A stretch of DNA of 64,000 nucleotides from Ischnura elegans (GCF_921293095.1 NC_060259.1:48837812-48901811), one strand, 5' to 3'. Positions 1 through 10,575 are shown, counted from the stretch's first letter. Notes: generated by a model not told the origin, from the sequence alone. Program-made: numbers and translations.

Positions 1-979
1 TCTTATTATTAATCTATATTGTTTTAAGTTGATAAAGAGATAGCAATTGCAAAAGTAATTATAATGACATAACCCAACACCAGGACCACTGACTTGAATT
101 TTCACCAGTTAAACGGCAGTCGTAATTAATGTCAAGAAACCAATAAACATGGAAAGACCGCACGTATGCACCGTATTACACTTACATCATCGCACTTCCG
201 CTGCCGCTCCTCTCACCGCCGCTGTCTGCATCTCCATCACCGTCAGGGCTCCGATGACTCGAGGAGGCGCCAGGCGTTTGCTCTATACGAAATTAATGCT
301 TGCGGTGAATATGGGAACAACAATGGCACGGATACGATGATGGTAATTTTATTCTCAACACAATTTTGCAGGGGTGTAAGTAGTAGAAGATACACAAAAA
401 TATTTACGTACCAGTTTGGATGGAGTCATCGGCCCTGGCTTCACAAAAAACAGGCCTTGCCCCAAAAGCCTCCATCATCTCCCCAAAATGCGCCCATTGG
501 GAAGGGGAAGACCCTATGGAAAGAAATTAGGTAACTAATAGGTAACCTAGTCGAAACTATTAGCAACGGAGCGCCATTCTAACTTCATGACCACAAGCTT
601 CACTTCAGTCATCACATCCACATGCGTACAAATTATAACTTATGGGGACTAAGCATTACTAAAAAGGTACACTTATTCAATTGTGTTATGCACTACGCGT
701 TCATTGATGAAAACTCCTCTTAAATCGCATATGGTGGGGTTATTAAAGAGAGCACAAAATGCTATTTTAATAACCTCATGGGTGGAACCACGTGATCATA
801 AGAAACATTTTAAAACTTATTAATTGATACGTTCAAAATTAGGCCTAACACTTGAAAATGCAAACCAACATGTAAAAAAACTCATTGATGACGAAAGTGA
901 GGTGCCCGACACCACCATTGTTAATATATGGTAAACCACATGTATGCGTCTATCACTATCTTACTATTCTCGCAAATTA
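1..979. other. Unannotated AT-rich sequence
   Basis: Short overlapping plus-strand ORFs at 149-534 resemble no family I know and have simple serine/histidine-rich content. Nothing else is supportable. Further exons of the Myb/SANT-like gene could lie here but are not visible. Confidence 0.4.
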
Positions 980-999
980 CTAAATCAAGGAATTCTTAC

Positions 1000-1243
1000 C
1001 TGATCTCGTCTTCATCTTCTCCTCCATAAATTTGGCTTTCAGGTTCTTCATTTTTGTCCGAACCTCCAGCCCAGTCCTCTGATATCCGTTTAAAGTTAGG
1101 GTGCTCGCAAGTTCCTCCCACACCTTATTGTGCTTTTCCAGCCCCTCAAACTTTCGATCAATTAAAAACATATTATATGTTCTCATGAGCGCATTCGTTT
1201 CCTCGAGCCCCCAATTCCTTGCTCTGCAAACTTCATTTGCCAT
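1000..1243 (-). CDS. Myb/SANT-like DNA-binding protein, first coding exon (partial)
   Basis: The minus strand reads ACCATGG, a strong Kozak context, then 81 codons and a consensus donor (CAG|GTAAGA) at 1000-995. The peptide has the trihelix layout of Myb/SANT-like domains: W20 is followed by LEETNALMRTYN, then FEGLEKHNKVWEELASTL, then GYQRTGLEVRTKMKNLK with the closing basic helix. Such proteins occur as small insect nuclear proteins and as the second protein of Harbinger-type transposons. The next exon would lie left of about 995 and was not found, so the gene is partial or a relic. A TIR element lies about 70 bp upstream of the ATG. Confidence 0.5.
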
Positions 1244-1314
1244 GGTAACTGCAGCAAATTTCTCGACCACGCCGAACGAAGTCTCGCGCCAAATGAGACA
1301 GAGTGATATGCCGG

Positions 1315-2355
1315 GTCTACACTAGTAACTTAAGTGACTACTTAAGTTGGCTCTGTATTTAAGTTGGTAGTGTAGGTGTCACCAGCTTCATTTAAGTACA
1401 CCTCCACTTAAGTCATCTTAGAACCCAACTTAAATTGCGTAGGCAACTGTTTCCGCACGGTTGAAGCTCTTCATGTGTTGTAAATGGCACATAAATACCC
1501 ATCTCGCATCATCCCGTTGATTATGTTCTAAGTTGTGCTGTATTGTATGATGTGGTTATTGAGCGTTCTATTACGTTAGTTAATTTCTAGTGTTGGGGAT
1601 ATTAATTCGACGAATTTATTTTGTAGTGTTTCTCATCTTATTGTTGGTTTTATTTCCGTGAAAACTAATTGCTATGCCTGTTGCTCACGGTGAAACTCGA
1701 TTTATAAAACTTAGAAACGTTTTAAGGAATTTTAAGACTGACAATGAGGCGACGGCAGAGGATCCGGTAAAACAGTTTATTTTCCATGGTGTCATAATCG
1801 AAAATAACGTAAACGAATGCACTCAGTAACTTCCCACACACTGTTATTGAAAATATTGCATAGGGCTTTAATGTTAGTCCTAGGGATGCCGAGGGAGATA
1901 AGATGTGGCGATTTCATTGGACGTGGGAGGAATTAATGGTTGAAATTTAACATCAATGGTTTTAATAAAGCAGTGGAATTTGACTAGCAATAAGTGTTTT
2001 TGTTTACGTTATGAATATGTCATTCCACGAAGTCACGCTTAGTAATTCTAAATTCCTCTGGCTCCATCACCTCTCGCCATATAGCGTTCCCTCAGGAACT
2101 GAAATCGGTCTTTCCTTTTAACCTTCTGAATCCAAAATGGTTAATTCACGGAGTTTGGAAGTTTATTTCAAATAACAGTCGCTTTGGATCAAAGAATCAC
2201 TAATTGCTCTCCTAGACCTTCATCTGTCAACATAACTGTTTCCGGATATAGACAATCACGGTGCTGAAGTCGACTTAAAGCTCAAGTGTAGCTACCGCAC
2301 CACATTTAAGATTATATTTAAGTGAAGTCACTTAAGTTAAGTGTGTAGTGTAGAC
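1315..2355. mobile_element. DNA transposon or MITE with TIRs and CTTAAG subterminal repeats
   Basis: The ends are inverted: GTCTACACTA at 1315-1324 and its complement at 2346-2355. Within about 120 bp of each end there are many ACTTAAGT / ATTTAAGT motifs on both strands, an arrangement typical of transposase-binding subterminal repeats. The 1,041-bp interior has one small ORF (1674-1829). I could not define a target-site duplication; the flanks read GCCGG and AAGGC. Confidence 0.5.
1674..1829 (+). CDS. Small hypothetical ORF (51 codons) inside the TIR element
   Basis: The ORF begins MPVAHGETRFIKLRNVLRN and becomes acidic (DNEATAED). A possible donor (CCG|GTAAAA) follows codon 31, so this could be the first exon of a spliced gene. 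I recognise no family. It lies between the TIRs and may belong to the element. Support is composition only. Confidence 0.2.
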   Translation: MPVAHGETRFIKLRNVLRNFKTDNEATAEDPVKQFIFHGVIIENNVNECTQ

Positions 2356-2530
2356 AAGGCAATAGAGAGAGAAAAAACAAGTACGCAACGTTTAACTTAA
2401 GCTAGGGGCCCCAGGCTCAACTCCATAAATACTCTACACAGGATTCTCCACTCCCTTGGTTCCTGTGATTCCCACCGATCGCATCAAATAGCGGCGCTGA
2501 TGTAGCGAGCCCCAGTTGTTCCCAAGCAAT

Positions 2531-2712
2531 ACACGCCCACAAGAGGCACGCTACGCGGCGAATTTGAATCCAACGCAGTTTCGCAACGCAGAGCTGTGAA
2601 GGGCAAAATTTGCTGGCGGAGCGGGAGCTCTCGTGGCGTCGACGCAACGCGGAGCTGTGAAGGCACCCTAATATGGCCGCGAGAGGCACGCTTTGCGGCG
2701 AATTTGAATCCA
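2531..2712 (+). repeat. Local tandem duplication with GAGCTGTGAAGG modules
   Basis: The phrase GCGGCGAATTTGAATCCA occurs near 2552 and again near 2695. Between these copies CGCAACGC(A/G)GAGCTGTGAAGG occurs at 2582 and 2643. The same two-copy module, with almost the same spacing, recurs at 8036-8119. Confidence 0.6.
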
Positions 2713-3704
2713 TGTCTCAATCGTTCATTGCTAAAAAATAAAGTTCGTGTCAACTGCCCACGAAAATATAACTATCACCGTGAGTTTATGTAGTTTCCTG
2801 GAGGTGAAAATGTACGTAATCACAAAATCGGTACGCTAATTCACGTTGAGAGAAGGGAAGAATAAGTGGGTAAGGAAACGCTGTTAACTTTCCCTAGCCT
2901 GAATTAAGTTTGAGGGCCCATAGATATCAACCATGTCTTTAAACTTCCGGCACCTATGTTTTAGAGAATTAAGAATGATTCCTGCGCAGCTCATAAAGAA
3001 GAGCACTCGTTGACATCATTACCAGACCACCTAGGCACACTTGGGGACGGGTCAGATCCGGTATTAGGACCATAGCAAGAATTTTTATCATACAGACTGT
3101 CCCAAGGGTCGTGTGTCATTTTTGACCTGTAATTTTAGTAACTTTGCATGGAGCAATATTCATGAAAATTGTCACACTTATGGGGAAAGGTCCTAAGTTT
3201 TGTTGAGTGTAAGCAAAAGTTTACAATTTTGACCTTTTGACCTCACAAAGTGGGTCCAAACCAAAAATTTGAATTTGCCTTATGGGGTTTCAATGTTAAG
3301 AAAATCGAGATAGACAAAAGTGTGAATTTCATTGACCAATATGTCAATTCTTAGGTTTTCGGACACGAGAAAACCGAAAATAACACTTTTCCCAGACGGC
3401 ACAGAACCCTCCGTATCTAATTCGTATGTACATAGTACCCATTGACTAAGGGGATACTATGCCACTCCGTCGCTTTTCGTCAATGGATAATTTCCGTTCG
3501 CGGCCTGTCGACGAAGCGCGTACGCAGCATGTGAATGTCCGCTACTAAGCACGTACGATTGGATACGAAGCGCGCAGGAACACGGCACTCAGGCTAATCT
3601 CAATCGATTAGGTCGAAATTAGATATATCGTAACTCGCACGATCGAAAAATGTATCGAACGCAACACAATCGATAGCTACCGACCGTAGCGAGAACCTTG
3701 AATT

Positions 3705-3849
3705 GTAAGTTCTCAATAGGTAAATAACACCATATCATGAATTCTAATTACCATGAAAGACTCACGACCGACAAAGTTTTTGTCGGTTGTGAGTTTTTCA
3801 TGGTAATTAGAATTCATGATATAGTATTATTTACCCATTGAGAACTTAC
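3705..3849. repeat. 145-bp hairpin (near-perfect inverted repeat)
   Basis: Arms 3705-3775 and 3779-3849 pair around position 3777 with about five mismatches, all transitions, and no indels. It contains TCATGAATTCTAATTACCAT and its complement. No coding content. Confidence 0.8.
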
Positions 3850-4649
3850 AAAACTTACTCGGCCACTTAAATAACTCTGCGAAAAATGAGATTCTCATGG
3901 CTAATTCACGCACCCCCAGCATCCAGCATTGTTAAGTGGCTCGTACTTACTTGGAAACCTTGAGATGTTAATGAGAGCAAATTCTTATTAATTTTGACAC
4001 TAAATAAGACATCACATAGCCCACGAGCATTAAAAAGCTTACCCTAAAGCCTGACGAAATAAAATTTTTAAATAAAAATTGCCGATGAAACAGGATTGCT
4101 GACACATCTGCTATTAGTATGATCGAATTCATCAAAATGCAAGCAAAAATTAACGTATAGTTCAGTCTCAGCTACTAAAACTTACCCATATCAGGCGCTA
4201 AAGTATTTGAAAAATTATTTGGTATGAGTAAAAGTCCCTAGGTCACTGCAGTAAATGTATCAACCTATTAAAAATATGACAGTCCTGCCAAATCACCAGC
4301 ATAAACACTTGTAAAATAAAACATGTTATCTCTTAGATCACACCTCCGATTTTATACTTACTTTGCATGAAGTCACCACCGCAAGAAATTTTAAAGAGGC
4401 AGGAAAGAAAAAACCCACAGAAATACAATACATATATTATGTATTTTCTATTGTCAACCACAATAATATTTCCAATTTTCTCTTCTATCCCACATCTAAT
4501 TTAGCGAAACAATTACTCTTATTCTCTTTCGAATAGAAAATTATTTAAAAGAGGACTGGTCGATACATACAAACTATCGTCAATACTTTCTCCGATGAAC
4601 GTCCACTATCACTGCACCAACTTGCACAAATCAAATCCACATCCACAAA

Positions 4650-4826
4650 TATGTCACTTCTGCCACAATGTCTGTCTTCTTGGCGACAGGTAACAGTGAA
4701 GCAATGGTACCTTCCTCCAATCTGGGCACCTCCAATTCAGCAAGAATTTTCTCCTCGTCTTCTCGTCCAAGGCCACAGATTATTTTCTGATATCACAAGG
4801 ACCGATGTGAAGCTCAGACACCTAAA
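4650..4826 (-). pseudogene. THAP-domain gene, exon 2 remnant
   Basis: A minus-strand acceptor (AATTTTAG) is followed by VSELHIGPCDI, which continues the THAP finger in the expected frame after the 5301 donor. The usual VC-x2-H is degraded to VSELH, losing one cysteine. An in-frame TAA follows; a shifted frame then reads EDEEKILAELEVPRLEEG, a plausible charged linker. No DDE domain is recognised. Confidence 0.45.
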
Positions 4827-5300
4827 ATTAATAAATAATAAAATACCATGTAACTTATTAGGTCAAATCATTTCCAATTTTTGGTATTTCTGCATGAGAA
4901 ATCAAATTACTAGGCTCGTAAATAGAGTAAATATTTTTATGCCTGATATTTTTATTGTTTTAAACTATAGCATAAGATAATTTGAAATGATGAAAGCCGA
5001 CGTGTAATACGCCATAGGGCAAGCTAAGAAGCAATACTCGATCCTATAAAATTGGCAGCTTATTCCTAGTTTCACCTTTAACCACACGTTTACCGAATGA
5101 ATTAATACAAAAAAGACAACTAAAATGCAAGAATTTTCAAAAGAATTGCTGCTACAATATTTTGAATCACCATTTTTAGTACTGAATAGTACTATAGTAC
5201 TTCAGTAGTGAATAGTTCGGGATGTTGATGCATCAACATCCCGAAGCCACTTCTAACTTAAAATTACATCCAAATAATTACAGCGAGAAAGAGTACATAC

Positions 5301-5446
5301 CTCACAGTTTTTCGTAGGGGTGAAATGTTTTCTTCTTATCGCCCAAATGCACTTCTTCTTCAACTTAGGATCTTTTGGAAAGCTAAAAACTTGAGCCATG
5401 TCCCGGAGTTTCCATTACATCCCGACATTACACACACGGAAGGCAT
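5301..5446 (-). pseudogene. THAP zinc-finger domain, exon 1 (frameshifted)
   Basis: The minus-strand ATG at 5446 opens MPSVCVMSGCNGNSGT, matching the start and first two metal ligands (C-x4-C) of a C2CH THAP finger. After a one-base frame change the next frame reads VFSFPKDPKLKKKCIWAIRR and then KHFTPTKNCE, the core of the THAP fold (FPKDP, W, FTPT). The exon ends GAG|GTATGT. THAP domains bind transposon ends or host DNA. The frameshift, if real and not a sequencing error, makes the gene inactive. It lies inside the nested element, with its 5' side near the right TIR. Confidence 0.6.
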
Positions 5447-5929
5447 TTTTAACAAAAATATCTCACAAACACGTTTCTGAAGCCCAGAGAATGAAATTAA
5501 AGAATAAGGGAAACTTCACCATTACCAGACACTCTATTTTTCACAAACTTAACCACAAAAATCCCTGAAATGTGGTGAGACGTGACGTAAACCATGCCAT
5601 CTCCAACGGCTTCTGCCAGCTTGTGAAGGCATGTGATCATTCTAGGAGGATATGGCACGATGGCACCAGATGGCACCACCCGCGAAAGAAAATAGTCCCA
5701 GACCGAATACAGTTTTATCGATGAGATACAATTTTATCGATGCATATGAATTTGCCAGTCCTCTTGCATCTTTTTTCGTCATTAAAGGAAATAAAGAAAC
5801 AAAACCTTCTAAGTAACTTCCTAAGCGCGATTTTTGTATCTTGATTGTCCACCCTCGTATTTAGGTACGAAAACTTCCTGTGCCGTCTGGGTTATTTACG
5901 AATATTCAACCGTTGACCCAGTAAGGCCA

Positions 5930-6395
5930 CCGTCAAGGTCATAAGGGTGGCAAAAGGAATAGCATACCAACAAAGGTGTCGATCCATGGGTTTTGTAGGG
6001 TGCCCAAGTCATTGGTATTGTCCCAATACCCGTATTATTCACTAATTGACCTCCGAAGGTCACAATTGGGGTCAAAGGTCATAGAGTCAAACGTCGAGCC
6101 ATCATGACAACCAAGGTGTCAAACCATAGGTTTTGAAGGGTGCCAAAGTCGGTTAGGCTGTTCGTACATCCGTATGGTTGATATTTTGACCTCCGAAGGT
6201 CATAATGGGGGTCAAGGGTCATAGAGTTAAATCGGCCCACCATGACAGCAAAAGAGTGTAACAATGTGTTTTAAAGGGTGCCCAAGTCAGTTTTGCTGTT
6301 TTTAAATCCATATTGTCGACTTTTTAATACCAGCGAGGGTCACAATGGGGTCAGAGGTCATAGAGGCATGTTTTGAAATAATAGGAAAACTAATG
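5930..6395 (-). repeat. 140-bp tandem repeats, left foldback arm (three copies)
   Basis: Corresponding positions 5981, 6121 and 6261 are exactly 140 bp apart. Each unit holds a GGGTGCC(A/C)AAGTC box and a GACCTCCGAAGGTCA palindromic box. These are the reverse complement of the right-arm units. Confidence 0.75.
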
Positions 6396-6424
6396 TCCCC
6401 AACCAAAGGTTGTTTTGTTGCTTG

Positions 6425-7195
6425 TTTCTTATTATTTCAAAACATACCTCTATGACCTCTGGCCCCATTGTGACCCTCGCTGGTAATAAAAAGTCGACAA
6501 TATGGATTTAAAAACAGAAAAACTGACTTGGGCACCCTTTAAAACACATTGTTACACTCTTTTGCTGTCATGGTGGGCCGATTTAACTCTATGACCCTTG
6601 ACCCCCATTATGACCTTCGGAGGTCAAAATATCAACCATACGGATGTACGAACAGCCTAACCGACTTTGGCACCCTTCAAAACCTATGGTTTGACACATT
6701 GGTTGTCATGATGGCTCGACGTTTGACTCTATGACCCTTGACCCCCATTATGACCTTCGGAGGTCAAAAAATCAACAATACGGATCTACGAACAGCCTAA
6801 CTGACTTTGGCACCCTTCAAAACCTATGGTTTGACACCTTGGTTGTCATGATGGCTCGACGTTTGACTCTATGACCTTTGACCCCAATTGTGACCTTCGG
6901 AGGTCAAAAAATCAACAATACGGATCTACGAACAGCCTAACCGACTTTGGCACCCTTCAAAACCTATGGTTTCACCCCTTGGTTTTTATGATTGCCCCAC
7001 TTTTAACTCTATGACCTTTGACCCCCGTGGTGACCCTCGGAGGTCAATTAGTGAATAATACGGGTATTTGGACAATACCAATGACTTGGGCACCCTACAA
7101 AACCCATAGATCGACACCTTTGTTGGTATGCTAGTCCTTTTGCCACCCTTATGACCTTGACGGTGACCTTACTGGGTCAACGGTTGAATATTCGT
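6425..7195 (+). repeat. 140-bp tandem repeats, right foldback arm (five copies)
   Basis: Corresponding positions 6541, 6681, 6821, 6961 and 7101 are exactly 140 bp apart. The two middle units are nearly identical, suggesting recent unit amplification. The right arm has two more units than the left. Confidence 0.8.
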
Positions 7196-7528
7196 AAATA
7201 AAAGTGTTATTTTCGGTTTTCTCGTGTCCGAAAACCTAAGAATTGACATATTGGTCAATGAAATTCACACTTTTGTCTATCTCGATTTTTTTAACATTGA
7301 AACCCCATAAGGCAAATTCAAATTTTTGGTTTGGACCCACTTTGTGAGGTCAAAAGGTCAAAATTGTAAAATTTTGCTTACACTCAACAAAACTTAGGAC
7401 CTTTCCCCATAAGTGTGACAATTTTCATGAATATTGCTCCATGCAAAGTTACTAAAATTACAGGTCAAAAATGACACACGACCCTTGGGACAGTCTGTAT
7501 GATAAAAATTCTTGCTATGGTCCTGTAT

Positions 7529-8925
7529 CCCCAACCGCTTATTTTCCCTCAGCTCTCAATCGTAGCCGGAGCTGCATCCGGGCACAAAACACCGAGATTT
7601 ACCCATGATATTTCGTAAATATCTTACTGGTGGAGAAATACTAAAAAAAAACACCAAAATCGGTGAAATTCTCGGCTCACAGAGGATGATAACAGCCGCT
7701 CACTCATAAGCCGCCACTGACCACAAGCCAAATGAAAGGAATAGTAGTGTCGGTCGCGCCACAAGTGGCAAAAGTTGGAGCTTGAATTAATGCGCGGGAC
7801 CCGTGTTCAAATTATGACTGCTACTGCCACCTAGTGGGGCCTCCTTAGTAATGTAAACTCTATGCTCAACTCCTTGCCCAGGCTAGATGATCCGACCCCT
7901 CGGCTGAGCAATGGTGTCGCCCGTGTCGCCTCTACAAGGTCGGATCAGCCATTATATCGGCTGATCCTAGGCGGCTGATCCTAGCGTGTAGGACAGGCAT
8001 CAAGGAGCCAAGGCTTTACGCCTTTCATTTGTTTTCGCAACGCAGAGCTGTGAAGGGCAAAAAATTTGCTGGCGGGACGGGAGCTCTCGTGGTGTCCACG
8101 CAACGCAGAGCTGTGAAGGCACTCAACACGAAGCAGTTGGCATGTGCCGTAGTAAACGGCCTTGAGAGAAGTAAGCCACCAATGCACCTGTGCCGGGCTA
8201 ATAGTTCCCCTATCATCCCGATTATACTCATCTCAATATCTCCTTGCCAAGTTGAGTCACAATCACGGATTCCTGCCACGCGAGAGACAACGAACCGTCA
8301 GTGTCATTTACTGCGGAAGCGGCCTATTTCCTCGAAGCCATGCCTACCCAGCTTTTCGTTCGCCATTTTCCTTTGATGCTCCGCCCACAGTATTTATGGC
8401 TCCGCCCTCTTTACAGCGTTGCAACATTGGCATGCAACCCATCGGTTTACTCCTAAGGACTTATGGGAGCCGTGGAGCGACTTTACCGTCCGCACGCTAG
8501 AATACGATCCACGAAGGATACAAAAGAGGAACCTCAATTTCCTCTAAATATGTTGTCAACCACCGCGCATTTAAATGTGTTTACAGAATTCGCCACTCGT
8601 GTCGCTGACGGACAAATTAATCCGAGCTTCACAGGAAAATAAGATATTATTAAGGGTGCTTACAGAAATTTATGTTTATTATGATGTAATCTATAAAATT
8701 CATAGAAACTTAATGCTAATTCTCGTTGTTACAAACATTATACAACAGAAAATTAGAAAAAAGTAGATCTCATCGTACTCAACCGCGCCGCAGACATTTT
8801 TGAAATACCCGCTAAAATGTGACGAAGTGACAACAGAAATAAGCCCTCTATGAGGTGGAATTGGGAGTCCTCAATGCAATCCTTGCAGTTAAAACATTAA
8901 TCAATCAACAGTAAGGCCATCTAAT
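7529..8925. other. Unannotated stretch between the foldback element and a LINE relic
   Basis: Apart from the module at 8036-8119, no gene or family is recognised. Overlapping ORFs at 7981-8500 occur on both strands over the repeat and read as low-similarity shadows. The direct repeat GGCTGATCCTAG is doubled near 7958-7984. Confidence 0.4.
8036..8119 (+). repeat. Second dispersed copy of the GAGCTGTGAAGG module
   Basis: CGCAACGCAGAGCTGTGAAGG occurs at 8036 and 8099, 63 bp apart (61 bp in the copy at 2582). The intervening GCTGGCGG..GGGAGCTCTCGTGG is also shared. This indicates an interspersed repeat family. Confidence 0.6.
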
Positions 8926-8929
8926 AAGC

Positions 8930-10216
8930 ATACATCTACATCTAAAGAATAACCTGCGAGCCACCTCTAGGGTATTTGGCAGGGCATGATGTAATTTTTC
9001 TGAATCCATGTTGAGTTCTCATTAACAAGTTTTGTGTGTCTAGGTGTTTCATTACTGAGCCGACTACGACATGTTCATGGACTTTGAATTAGATGCACAT
9101 TAAATATATCGGCCTGCAATTAGATGGCTGTTCCTTGTCTCCACTTTTTGACATTGGCGTTACATTAGCAATTTTCCAGTCATTTGGTACTTCGCGTTGC
9201 TTGATGGATTTACTGACTACTGACTGCAAGAAGGGAGCAATTTCTGAGGCTAGTTCTCTATATACGCGAGACAGGATTTCGTCTGGAACAGGTGATTCAT
9301 TTGGACTGAGCGATTTCAATATATTTTCTATTTAGTGCGTACTAATATTAATAGGCAGCACCTTTCGTATGCAGAAATTGGCAACTGTTTTGCATGAGTT
9401 CTCAGAAGGCTCGGTGAGCACGCTATTGAAGTAGGAATTTAATAAATTGGCATTATCGGAAATATTTGTCAACACATCTCCATTATCTTTTCACAGCGAG
9501 CATACGATAGATCGTTTACCTTGAACTTCACTAACATAAGACCAAAATGGTTTTGGGTTATCTCGTAACTGCTCTACTAGTGTTTTTCTTTTAAAATTCG
9601 TGAATGCATTCCTGAACGCTCCCTTCGCGGTGGCTTTAGACTACTTATATTGTTTAACTAATAACTCGCGTTCATTAGCGGATAAATCCGTGCCGACTTT
9701 TTTCATTTTAGCATGGCACGCTCTCTGTCGCCTGATTTTCAGACTCCCGCGTCATTCCATCTTGGTTCGCTGCCTTCTTTATTGCTTTACTAGGGATTTA
9801 GCTATTTATTCCCGAAGTTACGAGCGAAAGAAAAGCTTTCCAAGTACCCTCTACATTTAACTTTATTATCGATTCTTTAAAGGCAGGGAAAGCATTTTTC
9901 ATATGACTCTTTAATCCATCAAGATCAGCTCTTTTGAAAATGAAAAATTTATGTTCTTTTGTTAAAATTTCAGCGGTCTATAGAGAAAACTTTTCAGTTA
10001 ATACCATATGGTCAATTATTCCTTCGACGATTCTCACGTTTATTTCCTTACTAGGTATATTTGTCGCTAATAAATCAATAATACTTCTCCTCTGTTACGT
10101 ACGGATGCTATTTGAAACAATGAATTTGATTTAAAAGTGTGCAATAAAGCCTCACAAATCACTTCATCCCTCCCACCAGGAATGAAACTATACGCCTCCC
10201 AATTTATAGAAGGTAA
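8930..10216 (-). mobile_element. LINE relic: endonuclease end, linker and RT start, internally deleted
   Basis: Read on the minus strand from 10216, frames give LPSINWEAYSFIPGGRDE (end of an apurinic endonuclease domain), LLIYLATNIPSKEINVRIVE, the linker LVEQLRDNPKPFWSYVSEVQ, and then the first RT blocks (VPDEIL, VPNDWKIANVTPMSKSGDK, SNCRPI, NENSTWIQK). The RT stops abruptly near 9000 and joins the family 3' end (CCTGCGAGCCACCTCTAGGG in plus orientation) at 8933-8995. Most of the RT and the C-terminus are therefore deleted. Jockey/CR1-like group. Confidence 0.75.
9089..9319 (-). pseudogene. LINE reverse transcriptase, N-terminal blocks
   Basis: A 76-codon open stretch within the LINE relic. 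It holds SPVPDEILSRVYRELASEIA, then VPNDWKIANVTPMSKSGDK and SNCRPIYL, aligning with RT blocks 0-1 (canonical P-x-G-PD-x-I ... W..A.V.P..K.GD...NYRPISL). The catalytic YADD/FADD block is absent because of the internal deletion. Confidence 0.75.
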
Positions 10217-10575
10217 AATAAACTAGGAAGCATATTCCTAGTTACGCCTCTGTTTCGCACCAAGATTATGTAGATTAAATTGGATAAGCTCATTGATGGC
10301 GGAGGAAAGAAAATACCCCGTATGGAGGCTAGCGTCGAGACTGTCCTTTGCAAACAGGCAGCGGTAGGTGCTGTGAAAGGAGTAGGGTACGGCGGGGGAC
10401 GAGCTGAACAGACAGGTGTCGTCAATTAGGGAGTCGTGGGAGAATGGGCGAAAGAATCTTAAATGCTTAACGATTTCACGGAATCTTAGATTGTCGAAAG
10501 GTACAATAATCCGTACATTCCAACTGCGCAAACGGACCCTCATTATCCGCGCCAACGCAGTGTGGTAGATCAGAT

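Larger units (their letters stand above)
3393..5893 (-). mobile_element. Nested transposon with CCCAGACGGCACAG TIRs and THAP-domain remnants
   Basis: The ends are perfect 14-bp inverted repeats, CCCAGACGGCACAG and its complement. The intact right foldback arm gives the pre-insertion site (CACTTTTATTTACG), so the boundaries are exact and the duplicated bases are TT. The element contains THAP-like exons on the minus strand and a 145-bp hairpin. A THAP domain with a 2-bp target duplication would suit ISL2EU/IS4EU-like families, but the catalytic domain was not found. Confidence 0.7.
3066..7524. mobile_element. Foldback DNA transposon with long inverted arms
   Basis: The left end (3066-3392) is almost an exact reverse complement of the right end (7196-7524), starting AGGACCATAGCAAG. 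The arms continue inward at 5894-6395 and 6425-7195 and meet at a short centre near 6400-6425. GTAT occurs at 3061-3064 and 7525-7528, a possible 4-bp target duplication offset by one base on the left. No transposase is visible in the arms, so the element is probably non-autonomous. Its left arm is interrupted by the element at 3393-5893. Confidence 0.75.

Noticed and set aside
149-534. Overlapping plus-strand ORFs of 63 and 122 codons
   Set aside because: Two frames are open at once, composition is low-complexity and no family is recognised.
6079-6734. Identical 61-codon ORFs on opposite strands at 6079-6264 and 6549-6734
   Set aside because: They are a consequence of the foldback symmetry of the 140-bp repeats, not genes.
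6425-7195. CRISPR-like array
   Set aside because: The regular 140-bp units are contiguous tandem repeats without unique spacers, in a eukaryotic foldback element.
10230-10570. 105-codon minus-strand ORF next to the LINE relic
   Set aside because: It does not continue the LINE endonuclease frame that ends at about 10216 and resembles nothing known.
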